A program made the translations under genes and the position numbers. A DNA stretch of 64,000 bases from Verrucomicrobiaceae bacterium (lineage in GTDB: Bacteria; Verrucomicrobiota; Verrucomicrobiia; Verrucomicrobiales; Verrucomicrobiaceae): positions 1 through 64,000 of the forward strand of contig JAEUHN010000026.1 of assembly GCA_016795365.1 (NCBI GenBank), written 5' to 3'. This document shows positions 26,607 to 35,283 of this stretch, piece by piece (position 1 is the stretch's first letter; each line of letters opens with the position of its first letter). Below the pieces are notes generated by a model. That model was not told where the DNA came from. It made no database searches and worked only from the letters and a program-made list of their open reading frames with translations.

Positions 26607-27983
26607 ATGTTCCGCCTTCTACTTTCACTCATCCTTGGCAGCCTGACGATTCACGCCGCCAGCAAGCCGAACATCATCTTCATCTTGAGCGATGATCTCG
26701 CTCAAGGTGACCTCGGTTGCTATGGACAGAAACTGATTCAGACGCCGCGGCTCGATCGCATGGCCGCTGAAGGAACAAGGTTCACCCAGACCTTCTGCGG
26801 CACCACGGTGTGTGCTCCCTCCCGCACCTCCTTGATGCTGGGGCTGCACACGGGCCATAGTCCGATCCGTGCGAATCGTGAGGTGCAGCCGGAAGGGCAA
26901 AAGCCAATTCCGGCCAATGCTTTCACAGTGGCGCAACTGCTCAAGAGCGCTGGCTACGCAACCGCCTGCTGTGGCAAGTGGGGCATGGGGATGTTCGACA
27001 CTACGGGCAGTCCGTTGAAGCACGGCTTCGATCATTTCTTCGGCTACAACTGCCAGCGCCACGCGCACTCTTACTTCCCAGCCTATCTCTATAACGATGA
27101 CAAGCGCTTCGAGCTGGAGGGCAACACCGGCAAGGGCGTGGGCAAAGTGTATGCGCAGAACCTCATCGCTGATGAGACGCTGAAGTTCGTGCGTGAGCAT
27201 CGCGCGGAGCCCTTCTTTCTCTACTACTCGATCACGCTGCCGCATGGCACTTTTGAGATCGACGACCAGGGTATCTACAAGGACAAACCCTGGACCGAAA
27301 CGCAGAAAAACTATGCGGCGATGATCACTCGTCTCGACACCGATGTGGGACGTCTTTTGGATGTGCTCAAGGAACTCAAAATCGACGACAACACCTTGGT
27401 CATCATCTCTGGAGACAATGGTTCTTCCTGGGACCCAAAGAGCGAACTGGGCCGCCACTTCAATCAAGCTGCCAACGGGCTTCGTGGTTTCAAACGCGAC
27501 CTCTACGAAGGTGCGCTTCGTCAGGCCTGCATCGCGCGCTGGCCTGGGCAAGTGGCTGCGGGCCGCGTCTGTGACGAGCCCTGGGCCTTCTGGGATTTCA
27601 TGCCCACGGCGGCTGAACTCGCTGGCCTCAACTTGCCCCCCAACGTGAAGACAGACGGACTTTCCATTGTGCCGCTGCTCAGGGGTGGATCGGCTCCCCA
27701 GCGCGAATGCTTTTACTGGGAACTGCACGAGGGGGCGTCGTTGCAGGCGGTTCGATTCGGGAACTGGAAAGCAGTGCTCAATGGCCCCTCGGCTCCCCTC
27801 GAACTCTACGATTTGAAAACCGACCCTGGTGAGCAGCGCAATGTGGCTGCCGAGAACCCGGCGATCGTGGCCCGGGCTCGTGAATTGATGGACAGCCAGC
27901 GCACGGAGGATCCTGATTGGCCATTGCGAGACAAGCCTCCCGGCAAGGGCAAAGGCAAGAAGGGCAAAAAGGGTCCGAAGTGA
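26607..27983 (+). CDS. Secreted arylsulfatase (formylglycine sulfatase)
   Basis: ATG 26607 starts a signal peptide ([17 protein letters not shown]), giving 458 residues. Metal ligands appear in [16 protein letters not shown]. The sulfatase signature [11 protein letters not shown] supplies the Cys that is converted to formylglycine. Lys in [11 protein letters not shown] and the Asp-Asn pair in [11 protein letters not shown] complete the active site. The C-terminus ends in a Gly/Lys run ([13 protein letters not shown]), an unusual basic tail that might contact anionic polymer. It removes sulfate esters from polysaccharides or aryl substrates in the periplasm. A maturation enzyme is not in the window. 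It is convergent with the amidase gene. Confidence 0.92.
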   Translation: MFRLLLSLILGSLTIHAASKPNIIFILSDDLAQGDLGCYGQKLIQTPRLDRMAAEGTRFTQTFCGTTVCAPSRTSLMLGLHTGHSPIRANREVQPEGQKPIPANAFTVAQLLKSAGYATACCGKWGMGMFDTTGSPLKHGFDHFFGYNCQRHAHSYFPAYLYNDDKRFELEGNTGKGVGKVYAQNLIADETLKFVREHRAEPFFLYYSITLPHGTFEIDDQGIYKDKPWTETQKNYAAMITRLDTDVGRLLDVLKELKIDDNTLVIISGDNGSSWDPKSELGRHFNQAANGLRGFKRDLYEGALRQACIARWPGQVAAGRVCDEPWAFWDFMPTAAELAGLNLPPNVKTDGLSIVPLLRGGSAPQRECFYWELHEGASLQAVRFGNWKAVLNGPSAPLELYDLKTDPGEQRNVAAENPAIVARARELMDSQRTEDPDWPLRDKPPGKGKGKKGKKGPK

Positions 27984-28003
27984 TGCTGCGTGCTGGGGGG
28001 CGA

Positions 28004-29479
28004 TCAGTCAGCGCGGAACTTCGGCTCGCGGAAGGCAGGCATCACCTGCTCAAAGCCGTAGCCCAGCGCCAGCATTGACGCATCGCTCCCAGCTGCACCG
28101 AAAAACGACAAGCCAACCGGCAGATCATCGACGAAGCCCATCGGCACGGTGAGGTGCGGGTAGCCTGCGATGGCGGCGGGTGAACTGCTCACACGCACGC
28201 GAGCATCACCATTCGCGAAGTCCGTCTTGTGAATCGGATCGTTCGTGGGGCAGATCAGCGCATCGAGCTGATTCTCGCGAAGCGCTGCATCAATGCCCTC
28301 GGGTCCGGCAAGCCGACGTGCCTCAGTTCGCGCTTCCTTGGCCATTGCGATGGCTTCGTCGGTGCCGAGTTTCTCGGCCAGCTCGAAGAAGTCCTGACCA
28401 AAGTGCGGCAGCTCTTGCTCGCGATGCGCTTCATTGAAGGCGATCACCTCAGCCAACGACTTCACCTTTGCACCGCGTTGCTCAAGGTAGGCATTCAAGT
28501 CGGCGCGAAACTCCGTGAGCATCGCGAGGAAAGCCGGACGATTGATCTCCTCGCGATGCGGCAGTTCCACCGGATCAACGATGATCGCACCCGCATCGAG
28601 CATCGCTTTCAACGCCTGCTCAAACATCGCGAGCACCTGCGCGTTCTCGCCGCTCATTGCTCGCACAACGCCGAGGCGCTTGCCCTTCAAGGCATCTGCA
28701 CGCAGCCCGGCGGTGAAGTCCGTCACCCGCGCGTCTTTCGTCATCGCATCGCGTTCATCGCGACCAGCGATCACATTCAAAAGCATCGCTGCCTCGCGCA
28801 CCGTGCGTGCCATCGGTCCCGCTGTGTCCTGCCAGTGCGTGATCGGGATGATGCCGCTACGGCTGAGCATGCCCACGGTCGGCTTGAAGCCCACGATGCC
28901 GCACGCGCTCGCGGGACTCACGATGGAGCCATTCGTCTCCGTGCCAATCGCCAGCGGCACCAGTCCTGCAGCAACAGCTGCCGCCGATCCAGAACTCGAT
29001 CCGCTCGTGTTGTAGGTCAGCCGATGAGGGTTGCGCGTGAGCCCACCCCGCGCACTCCAACCGCTCGTCGATTTGGACGAGCGAATGTTCGCCCACTCGC
29101 TAAGGTTGGTCTTGCCCAGCAGCACCAGACCCGAGGCTCGCAGCCGCTCCACGATGAAGGCATCGCGCTTCGGCTTTGATCCCACCAGCGCCAGCGAGCC
29201 TGCCGTCGTCTCCATCGCATCCGCGGTCTCAATGTTGTCCTTGATCAGAATCGGCACGCCATGCAAATCGCTCAATGGCGGCTTGTCTTCGAGCGCTTCA
29301 GCGATGCGTCGCGCGTCAGGATTGATCTCGATCACCGAGTTGATAGCCGGCCCATGCTTGTCAATCTCGTCGATGAGCTGAAGGCAACGCTCAGTCGCTC
29401 CGACGATCAGCCGATGACGAGCGCAGCCAGATAAAACCAGCGCAGCGCTGGTGCTCCCGATGAACTGACGACGATTCAT
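28004..29479 (-). CDS. Exported amidase-signature hydrolase, probable lipoprotein
   Basis: The product has 491 residues. The N-terminus combines a twin-arginine motif (MNRRQFIGS) with a lipobox (LVLSGC), so it is probably a Tat-exported lipoprotein. The amidase-signature triad is visible: Lys in ILIKDNIET, Ser in SGSSSGSAAAVAAG, and the nucleophile Ser in TETNGSIVSPAS. The family hydrolyses amides, including peptide amides and some acyl amides. It is not a GatA, because gatB/gatC are absent and it is exported. Downstream, across a 123-bp gap holding a palindromic element, lies the phospholipase-like gene on the same strand, read before this one. Confidence 0.85.
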   Translation of the reverse strand: MNRRQFIGSTSAALVLSGCARHRLIVGATERCLQLIDEIDKHGPAINSVIEINPDARRIAEALEDKPPLSDLHGVPILIKDNIETADAMETTAGSLALVGSKPKRDAFIVERLRASGLVLLGKTNLSEWANIRSSKSTSGWSARGGLTRNPHRLTYNTSGSSSGSAAAVAAGLVPLAIGTETNGSIVSPASACGIVGFKPTVGMLSRSGIIPITHWQDTAGPMARTVREAAMLLNVIAGRDERDAMTKDARVTDFTAGLRADALKGKRLGVVRAMSGENAQVLAMFEQALKAMLDAGAIIVDPVELPHREEINRPAFLAMLTEFRADLNAYLEQRGAKVKSLAEVIAFNEAHREQELPHFGQDFFELAEKLGTDEAIAMAKEARTEARRLAGPEGIDAALRENQLDALICPTNDPIHKTDFANGDARVRVSSSPAAIAGYPHLTVPMGFVDDLPVGLSFFGAAGSDASMLALGYGFEQVMPAFREPKFRAD

Positions 29480-29502
29480 TCGCCCATCGTGAAGCTGTGG
29501 TT

Positions 29503-29591
29503 CTGGAGTTCAAGGTTTACCTTGCGGCACATCGCTCGGAGTTCAGGGTCGAGGCGACGTCCAGCACCCCAGGCTGAAGCCTGAACTCCAG
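29503..29591. repeat. REP/BIME-like palindromic element
   Basis: The outer arms CTGGAGTT (29503-29510) and AACTCCAG (29584-29591) are perfect inverted repeats. Each abuts a small perfect hairpin: CAAGGT-TT-ACCTTG on the left (29511-29524) and CAGGCT-GA-AGCCTG on the right (29570-29583). A further GGAGTTCAGGG lies inside. The nested symmetry occupies nearly the whole gap between two minus-strand genes. Confidence 0.65.
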
Positions 29592-29602
29592 CACTGATGC
29601 GA

Positions 29603-30637
29603 CTACTTCCTCCACCGCTTGGTGAGTGCATCCCAGCCGGGTCCATTGTCTTTTGGCAGGGCCGCGAGCACCTTCGAGCGATGCGTCACGGCTTCGAACA
29701 TCACGGCGACTTCCTCGCCGATGCGCCAGAGCGTCTGCGTGAAGTTCGCCTTGGCGGCGGCTTCGATCATCTCGGGATAGGTGAAGCCAGTGAGTTCACG
29801 GATCGTTGCTTTGCACTCGCCGTTCGTCAGTTGCATGTCGTCGAGCACGTCGTTCGCATGGTGCTTCACCCAGCGACGATTCTCGGCCATCACCGCACGC
29901 AGCGTTGGCTCGGCTTCGGGTAACCAATGATCCGCGAACACCTCGCCCAGGCGGCCACGCTTGGGCGCGCAGCGCATGTAGTGAAGCTGCAAAGGCTCCA
30001 CCGGCGTCGCGGCCATGTCGGCAAACATCGCGGGCCAGTCGAGATGAAACTCCTTCACGCCGATCTCGTAATACGTGACGAGGTCCTGCACGGGCCGATT
30101 GCGCGCCGTGTAGCGACCATCGAGAAGATTGAGATCAATGCCCGGCTGCATTCCTTTGATGAGACTGTCGCCCACCACATGCACGATCCAGCCGAGCGCA
30201 TACGCGAGCTGCCGTTCGCCCGGCCCGATGAGCGCCGCGTCATCGAACATCGCAGCGAAGTAGTCCGGCAAATGATCCCAAGGCACATGCATCGCTGCGT
30301 CCTTCTTCGTGAAGCCAAACACTAGGTGAGCGCGGCCATAGAAGCGTTCATGCACGTCACGCGGCGTCAGCGCACCCTCCGGCGTAGCGAGCCGGAACTG
30401 CCGCACCGCACCGCCCGTGATCGGGCTCTTCTCCAGCGGCACCGTGCCGAAGCCCACCTCGCGCCCCGTGTCCACGCAGATCGCTTCGGGCATCACCTGG
30501 ATGTCGCTGCCGATGTAAGCTCCCGCGAGGAAGCTCGCGAAGTGTCGCTGCGCGATCGCGACGAGCGGGAGCTGGCGTTGCATCGCGGCCTTCAATCCGA
30601 GCACCGCATACATGCTGTGGCCGACGATGCCGCTCAT
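29603..30637 (-). CDS. Hypothetical protein, zinc-dependent phospholipase-C-like
   Basis: ATG 30637 overlaps the upstream stop (ATGA), giving 344 residues. Helical segments carry several His/Asp residues (LAIAQRHFASFLAGAYIGSD, HVPWDHLPDYFAAM, LGWIVHVVGDSLIKG, KHHANDVLDDM), spaced like the ligands of the all-helical zinc phospholipase C / S1-P1 fold. There is no signal peptide at the chosen start, which is odd for that family, so it may act in the cytoplasm or depend on an earlier start. The tight overlap with an exported MBL-fold hydrolase implies a joint function. The assignment is tentative. Confidence 0.4.
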   Translation of the reverse strand: MSGIVGHSMYAVLGLKAAMQRQLPLVAIAQRHFASFLAGAYIGSDIQVMPEAICVDTGREVGFGTVPLEKSPITGGAVRQFRLATPEGALTPRDVHERFYGRAHLVFGFTKKDAAMHVPWDHLPDYFAAMFDDAALIGPGERQLAYALGWIVHVVGDSLIKGMQPGIDLNLLDGRYTARNRPVQDLVTYYEIGVKEFHLDWPAMFADMAATPVEPLQLHYMRCAPKRGRLGEVFADHWLPEAEPTLRAVMAENRRWVKHHANDVLDDMQLTNGECKATIRELTGFTYPEMIEAAAKANFTQTLWRIGEEVAVMFEAVTHRSKVLAALPKDNGPGWDALTKRWRK

Positions 30638-31563
30638 GGTGCCGGAGCGCGCTCGTGTTGCTTTGACATGATCACCTTCTCGCCATCGCTCACCGCCGTG
30701 ATGTTGCCGTGGAAAGCGGTGACAAACACTTCCGCACCGATCGCACCATAGACTTTGATCGCGTTGTCGCCCGGCGAGCACGGATACGGCGTGTTCGCAT
30801 TGCCCGGATAGTCCGCCACGCAGGACGCCACCACATACTGCGGCATCACCATCTTCGGGAAGTCGAAGCCGGGATTGAAGCCGTGATGATTCGCCGTCAA
30901 CACGTTCGCCTTCAGCTTCTCGGGCGGAACGTTCGTCTTGATGTGCTTCTCGAAGGTGCCGCCATACGAGTCGCCAGGGAAGATGAAGACGTTCTTTCCA
31001 TGCTGCACGCGCAGCGCTACGGAGTTCGAGTTGAGCAAGCCGTGATCACTCACCTTGGCAGGGTCGCTGTTGGGATCGAGAAACTCCTTCGGCGGCGACA
31101 GCACCTCCACCTTCAGCGCCGGGTCCCAATCGAGCACATCACCAAAATGCACCGGCTGATGCACGCCGCCTCGCGACACCGCCAAGCCACGCAAGCGTGT
31201 GTAGCTCAGCGTCTGACCGCGTCCCTCGTAGTTGTGGTCGATGAAGGCGTTGACCTTCCAGTTATTGATCAGCCACTCCGCACCGCCGTAGTGATCGCCG
31301 TGCGGATGACTGATGACGATGCCCGCGATCTCAGTCACGCCCTGCGCCTTGAGGAACGGCGAGACCGCATCGCGTCCGGCATTGTAGTCCGGCTGGCTGC
31401 GCACACCGCCCGTGTCGATGAGATACACCTTGCCCGCAGGCGTCTTCAGCACCGCCGCGAGCCCATGCACAGGCGTATCCAGCCACGTGACTGTCATGGA
31501 ACCCTGAGCCCGCGCCAGCAACGGCAGCAGCAGAAGTGAAAGAAAAATCCGAAGAGAAGCCAT
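30634..31563 (-). CDS. Secreted MBL-fold (ComEC/Rec2-type) metallo-hydrolase
   Basis: ATG 31563 begins a signal peptide (MASLRIFLSLLLLPLLARA), giving 309 residues. The metallo-beta-lactamase motif SHPHGDHYGG (His-X-His-X-Asp-His) is near residue 84. Later ligands lie in FIFPGDSYGG and TANHHGF. It resembles the hydrolase domain of ComEC-like proteins, which cleave phosphodiesters, but as a free-standing exported enzyme. Only 49 bp separate its start from the divergent bioA start. Its stop overlaps the next gene. Confidence 0.82.
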   Translation of the reverse strand: MASLRIFLSLLLLPLLARAQGSMTVTWLDTPVHGLAAVLKTPAGKVYLIDTGGVRSQPDYNAGRDAVSPFLKAQGVTEIAGIVISHPHGDHYGGAEWLINNWKVNAFIDHNYEGRGQTLSYTRLRGLAVSRGGVHQPVHFGDVLDWDPALKVEVLSPPKEFLDPNSDPAKVSDHGLLNSNSVALRVQHGKNVFIFPGDSYGGTFEKHIKTNVPPEKLKANVLTANHHGFNPGFDFPKMVMPQYVVASCVADYPGNANTPYPCSPGDNAIKVYGAIGAEVFVTAFHGNITAVSDGEKVIMSKQHERAPAP

Positions 31564-31612
31564 GCGCCCACAACGCCATTGGACGCACGCATCCTGCGCG
31601 CTATCAGCAATC

Positions 31613-32863
31613 ATGGCCGACTGGCAACATCTCATCGCTCTGGAGAAGCAGCACCTCTGGCATCCGTTCACGCCGATGCAGGACTGGTGCGCGCCGGAGC
31701 ATGAGCCGCTGATGCTGGTGAGCGGACAGGGCTGCGTGCTGCGTGATCAGCACGGGCGCGAGTATTTGGACGGCAACTCGTCCATCTGGACCAACATCCA
31801 CGGGCACAATCATCCGACAATCACGGCAGCAATCACGAAGCAGCTCCGCACGGTCGCGCACACGTCCTTCCTTGGCTTCACGCATCCACCGGCGATTGAG
31901 CTGGCAAAGCAGCTCGTGGATCTCTTCCCCGGCGAGAAGCTCATGCGCGTGTTTTACTCGGACAACGGGTCCACGGCGATCGAAGCCGGTGTGCGCATGG
32001 CCTTGCAATACTGGAAGCAGAACGGCGCACCGCAGCGCGACACCGTGCTGTCCTTCGATCGCGCGTATCACGGCGACACACTCGGTGCGGCGTCGCTGGG
32101 CGGGTTGCCGGTCTTCAAGGGTTCGGGCAACGACTTCGGCTACAATGTGGTTCGGGTGGCTTCGATGGAGGCGCTTGAGCAAGTCGATGCCTCGCGACTG
32201 GCGGTCGTGATCATTGAGCCGTCGATTCAAGGTGCCGCCGGGATGCGGGTGTGGCCGCAGGGCATGCTGAGGCAACTCAAGACGTGGTGCCACGCAAACG
32301 ATGTGCTGCTCATGCTGGACGAGGTCATGACGGGCTTTGGTCGCACGGGGAAGATGTTCGCATGCCTGCATGAAGACGTGGTGCCGGACATCATCGCGAT
32401 GGCGAAGGGCATCACCGGCGGCTACCTGCCGCTCGCTGCCACACTGACCACCGAGCGGCTATTCGCAGGCTTTCTCGCACCAGGGAACACGTTCTACTAC
32501 GGCCACAGCTACACGGCGAACCAAGCCGGTTGCGCCGCAGCGCTGGCGAGCTTGCAGGTCTTCAAGGACGAACACGTGCTCGAACTGCTGCCGCAGAAGG
32601 TGGAGCAGTTCTCGCGTGCGCTCGATGTGTTCCGTGTGCATCCAGCGATCAAGGAGGTGCGGCAAGTTGGACTCATCGCAGGCATCGAAGTGTGCAGTGC
32701 GGAACTCGTCGGCCCGCGCATCTGCATGGCGGCGCGAGAGCATGGATTGCTAACACGTCCGGTGCTGAACACGCTGGTTCTCATGCCGCCGCTGTGTGCG
32801 ACGGAGGATGAGATGCAGCGCATGGTGAATGCGCTGCGACTGGCGCTGGACTCGGTCTTGTGA
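31613..32863 (+). CDS. bioA: Adenosylmethionine-8-amino-7-oxononanoate aminotransferase
   Basis: ATG 31613 gives 416 residues. BioA features: LWHPFTPMQDW at the N-terminus; YLDGNSSIWTNIHGHNHP; RAYHGDTLGAASLGG; the acidic MLDEVMTGFGRTG; and the PLP lysine in AMAKGITGGYLPLAAT near residue 265. It transfers the amino group of S-adenosylmethionine to KAPA to form DAPA in biotin synthesis. No other bio gene lies in the window. The stop TGA is the first triplet of a shared promoter-like motif for the following DUF1501 gene. Confidence 0.93.
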   Translation: MADWQHLIALEKQHLWHPFTPMQDWCAPEHEPLMLVSGQGCVLRDQHGREYLDGNSSIWTNIHGHNHPTITAAITKQLRTVAHTSFLGFTHPPAIELAKQLVDLFPGEKLMRVFYSDNGSTAIEAGVRMALQYWKQNGAPQRDTVLSFDRAYHGDTLGAASLGGLPVFKGSGNDFGYNVVRVASMEALEQVDASRLAVVIIEPSIQGAAGMRVWPQGMLRQLKTWCHANDVLLMLDEVMTGFGRTGKMFACLHEDVVPDIIAMAKGITGGYLPLAATLTTERLFAGFLAPGNTFYYGHSYTANQAGCAAALASLQVFKDEHVLELLPQKVEQFSRALDVFRVHPAIKEVRQVGLIAGIEVCSAELVGPRICMAAREHGLLTRPVLNTLVLMPPLCATEDEMQRMVNALRLALDSVL

Positions 32864-32895
32864 AACATACGGGCGCTTCAGACCTTATGTAGAGC
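32861..32895 (+). promoter_or_regulatory. Shared promoter-like motif, copy 1 (upstream of the first DUF1501 gene)
   Basis: TGAAA (32861-32865), 17 bp, then CCTTATGTAGAGC (32883-32895). The same two blocks at the same spacing precede the PSD1 gene at 36678, and a weaker copy precedes the second DUF1501 gene. The start codon lies 12 bp beyond this copy. Confidence 0.55.
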
Positions 32896-32907
32896 ACCTC
32901 CAAAATC

Positions 32908-34254
32908 ATGCTCTCACTCTACGGTCCCCAACGAAAAGCTCTGTGCGACGGTGTGTCGCGGCGCGATTTCCTGCGCATAGGCAGCCTGGCCATGGGAGGA
33001 TTGTCGTTGCCTCAGTTGCTCAGTGCCGAGTCACAGAACGGCACGAAGCGTGGGTTCAAGAGTGTCATCATGATCTACCTTTGCGGGGCACCTCCGCATC
33101 AGGACATGTGGGACCTCAAGATGGACGCGCCCGCAGAGATTCGCGGTCCCTACAAGCCGATCAGCACAAATGTGCCCGGCATTCGCATCTCCGAGCACGC
33201 TCCGCGATTGGCGCAGATGATGGACAAGCTGGTGCCCATCAACTCGATGTATGGATCGCTCAGCGGCGACCACGATTCCTTCATTTGCTACACCGGTCGT
33301 CCGCCGCGTGGACAGGTGCAGCCTCCAGGTGGATGGCCATCACTGGGCAGCGTGGTGTCGCGTTTGCAAGGCCAGGCCAATCCCGCGATCCCAGGCTTTG
33401 TTGGCCTCGCGCCGAAGGCAGGGCATCCTCCGTATGGGTCGCCTGGGCATCCAGGATTCATTGGCCCGGCTCATTCGGCTTTCCGCCCCAATGGCGCGGG
33501 CATGGATGATCTGAAGCTTAATGGCATCTCGCTGGAGCGCCTGGAGGATCGCAAGGCGCTGCTGAATGGATTTGATACCTTCCGTCGTGATGTGGATGCG
33601 AGCGGCATCGTGAGCAGCATGGACAGCTTTAATCAGCAGGCGCTCAACGTGCTCACGAGTTCCAAGCTGCTCGATGCGCTCGACCTCTCCAAAGAGGATC
33701 CGAAGACCCGCGAACGCTACGGCAAGGGCGACCCGAAGAACTACGGCGATGGCGCGCCGCTCAATCTCGAGCACTTCCTTGTCGCGCGTCGTCTCGTCGA
33801 AGCCGGGGCTCGTGTGGTGACGCTCAACTTCGGACGCTGGGACTTTCATGATCGGAACTACCCGCAGCTCCTACGTCACCTGCCACTCTTCGATCAAGGC
33901 ATGAGCGCCCTGGTGCAGGACCTTCATGATCGTGGACTCGACAAGGACGTGGCCGTGGTCGCCTGGGGTGAGTTTGGCCGCACACCCATCGTCAACAAAG
34001 ATGGTGGACGCGATCACTGGCCACGCGTGGGCAATGCCCTGCTCGCGGGAGGGGGCTTTAAGCGTGGTCAAGTCATCGGCAAAACCGACAAGCTCGGTGG
34101 CGAGCCTACCGAACGCGGTGTCCACTTCGGCGAAGTCTTCGCCACGCTCTACAAGTTCCTCGGCATTGATACCGCGAAGACCGTTCTCAATGATCTGGCC
34201 GGTCGTCCGCAGTATCTCGTCGATGGCTGGTCGGCGATGCCGGAGTTGATTTGA
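32908..34254 (+). CDS. Tat-exported DUF1501 protein, first copy
   Basis: The product has 448 residues. The leader has SRRDFLRIGSLAMGG, a twin-arginine signal. DUF1501 belongs to the alkaline phosphatase/sulfatase-like clan. Visible family motifs are LCGAPPHQDMWDLKMDAP near the start, ARVVTLNFGRWDFHD in the middle and [20 protein letters not shown] late, whose Asp/His residues could bind metal. The enzymatic activity is unknown for the family. A second copy at 35284 is well over half identical by eye. Its last 68 bp overlap, antisense, the end of an orphan membrane gene. Confidence 0.92.
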   Translation: MLSLYGPQRKALCDGVSRRDFLRIGSLAMGGLSLPQLLSAESQNGTKRGFKSVIMIYLCGAPPHQDMWDLKMDAPAEIRGPYKPISTNVPGIRISEHAPRLAQMMDKLVPINSMYGSLSGDHDSFICYTGRPPRGQVQPPGGWPSLGSVVSRLQGQANPAIPGFVGLAPKAGHPPYGSPGHPGFIGPAHSAFRPNGAGMDDLKLNGISLERLEDRKALLNGFDTFRRDVDASGIVSSMDSFNQQALNVLTSSKLLDALDLSKEDPKTRERYGKGDPKNYGDGAPLNLEHFLVARRLVEAGARVVTLNFGRWDFHDRNYPQLLRHLPLFDQGMSALVQDLHDRGLDKDVAVVAWGEFGRTPIVNKDGGRDHWPRVGNALLAGGGFKRGQVIGKTDKLGGEPTERGVHFGEVFATLYKFLGIDTAKTVLNDLAGRPQYLVDGWSAMPELI

Positions 34255-35188
34255 CCTTCGGGGTCCCACGAGCACGTCGGATGATGAGGAAGCCAATGCC
34301 AGCGACGGTGAGTGTCGCGGCCCAGTAAACCCAGGGAAACCACCAACGATTGCCGCAGGGACCTCGGGAGAGGAGCCAATCAGGGCCAACATCTGCTCGT
34401 GCAAAGTCTGATCGGCCAAGTTTTTCCGTGGATGACATGTCGTGTTGGTAGGTCAAAAATGCCTTCACTCCTCTCATCACCTCGGCGTCGGCGGCAGGAG
34501 CATCCTGGAGATAGGTCACGAGGTTGATATCTGTGTCACGTATCCAGCGGTAAGCGTTAATACGGGCGAAACCAGGCATCGCAAAGTCTTCTTCCGGGAG
34601 CCAGCCATTCTGATTGTGTCTTCGGTCTTGTCCAAGATCGAGCGGTTTGATCCTTCCCAAGATTCTCAGCAATTTCGTTATGTTGTCGGTAGTCCATGGA
34701 GGAATGTTGATGGTGAATCCCAGGGCCTCAAAGCCCTCTTTGACCCATTGGTCCCTGGACTTCAAACGGTTGTCATTTAGCCAGCGAAGCCAGTCTGAGT
34801 GTTGCTCGAAGTGGTGGTTCGTGATGACCTGTAAGGCGAGCGTTTCGTCGTCGCAGCAGGGCAACCATTGGTATTGTCGGCTGCCAACCCATGCTGCCAG
34901 TTCGATTGCTATCTCGTGGCCACCGCCGCCCACCGCAGACCAGGGTGATGAATAAGCCCAGCCAGCGGGATACAAGTGAAGTCTTTGACGTCGCCACACC
35001 GTCATTTGCTCGCGAGCTCTTGCTGACCACGAGCGACTCTGCATCCACTCTTCATTGTTGATGCGCCACCACGGGAGATAGGCGTAAAACCACCAAAAGA
35101 CGAGCAGTGCGGCGGTGATCGCGAGCATAGAGCCAAACGCCAAAAACGTTCGCGGCATTCGACACGGCTTGGGATTGGAGAGATCCAT
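34187..35188 (-). CDS. Orphan membrane protein lying antisense between two DUF1501 genes
   Basis: ATG 35188 gives 333 residues. Transmembrane helices lie near the N-terminus (TFLAFGSMLAITAALLVFWWF) and the C-terminus (WWFPWVYWAATLTVAGIGFLIIRR). A Trp-rich, His-containing domain of about 230 residues lies between them, presumably outside. I recognise no family. The frame is open throughout and encodes plausible membrane topology, so I accept it despite the 68-bp antisense overlap with the first DUF1501 gene. It interrupts an otherwise colinear module and may be a later insertion. Confidence 0.6.
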   Translation of the reverse strand: MDLSNPKPCRMPRTFLAFGSMLAITAALLVFWWFYAYLPWWRINNEEWMQSRSWSARAREQMTVWRRQRLHLYPAGWAYSSPWSAVGGGGHEIAIELAAWVGSRQYQWLPCCDDETLALQVITNHHFEQHSDWLRWLNDNRLKSRDQWVKEGFEALGFTINIPPWTTDNITKLLRILGRIKPLDLGQDRRHNQNGWLPEEDFAMPGFARINAYRWIRDTDINLVTYLQDAPAADAEVMRGVKAFLTYQHDMSSTEKLGRSDFARADVGPDWLLSRGPCGNRWWFPWVYWAATLTVAGIGFLIIRRARGTPKVKSTPASPTSHRRDTADDRPDH

Positions 35189-35246
35189 ACCTGGATCATT
35201 GGCCACGATTTGGCCGCTCAACTCAAGTTTAAACCGAGCACAGTGA

Positions 35247-35281
35247 TGAAAGGACGTGATTCTCCGCCGCTTACTTTGCAG
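35247..35281 (+). promoter_or_regulatory. Shared promoter-like motif, copy 2 (upstream of the second DUF1501 gene)
   Basis: TGAAA (35247-35251), 17 bp, then GCTTACTTTGCAGC (35269-35282). It is a weaker match to copies 1 and 3 (CTTA and a terminal GC are conserved), but the spacing is identical. The ATG follows at 35284. Confidence 0.4.
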
Positions 35282-35283
35282 CC

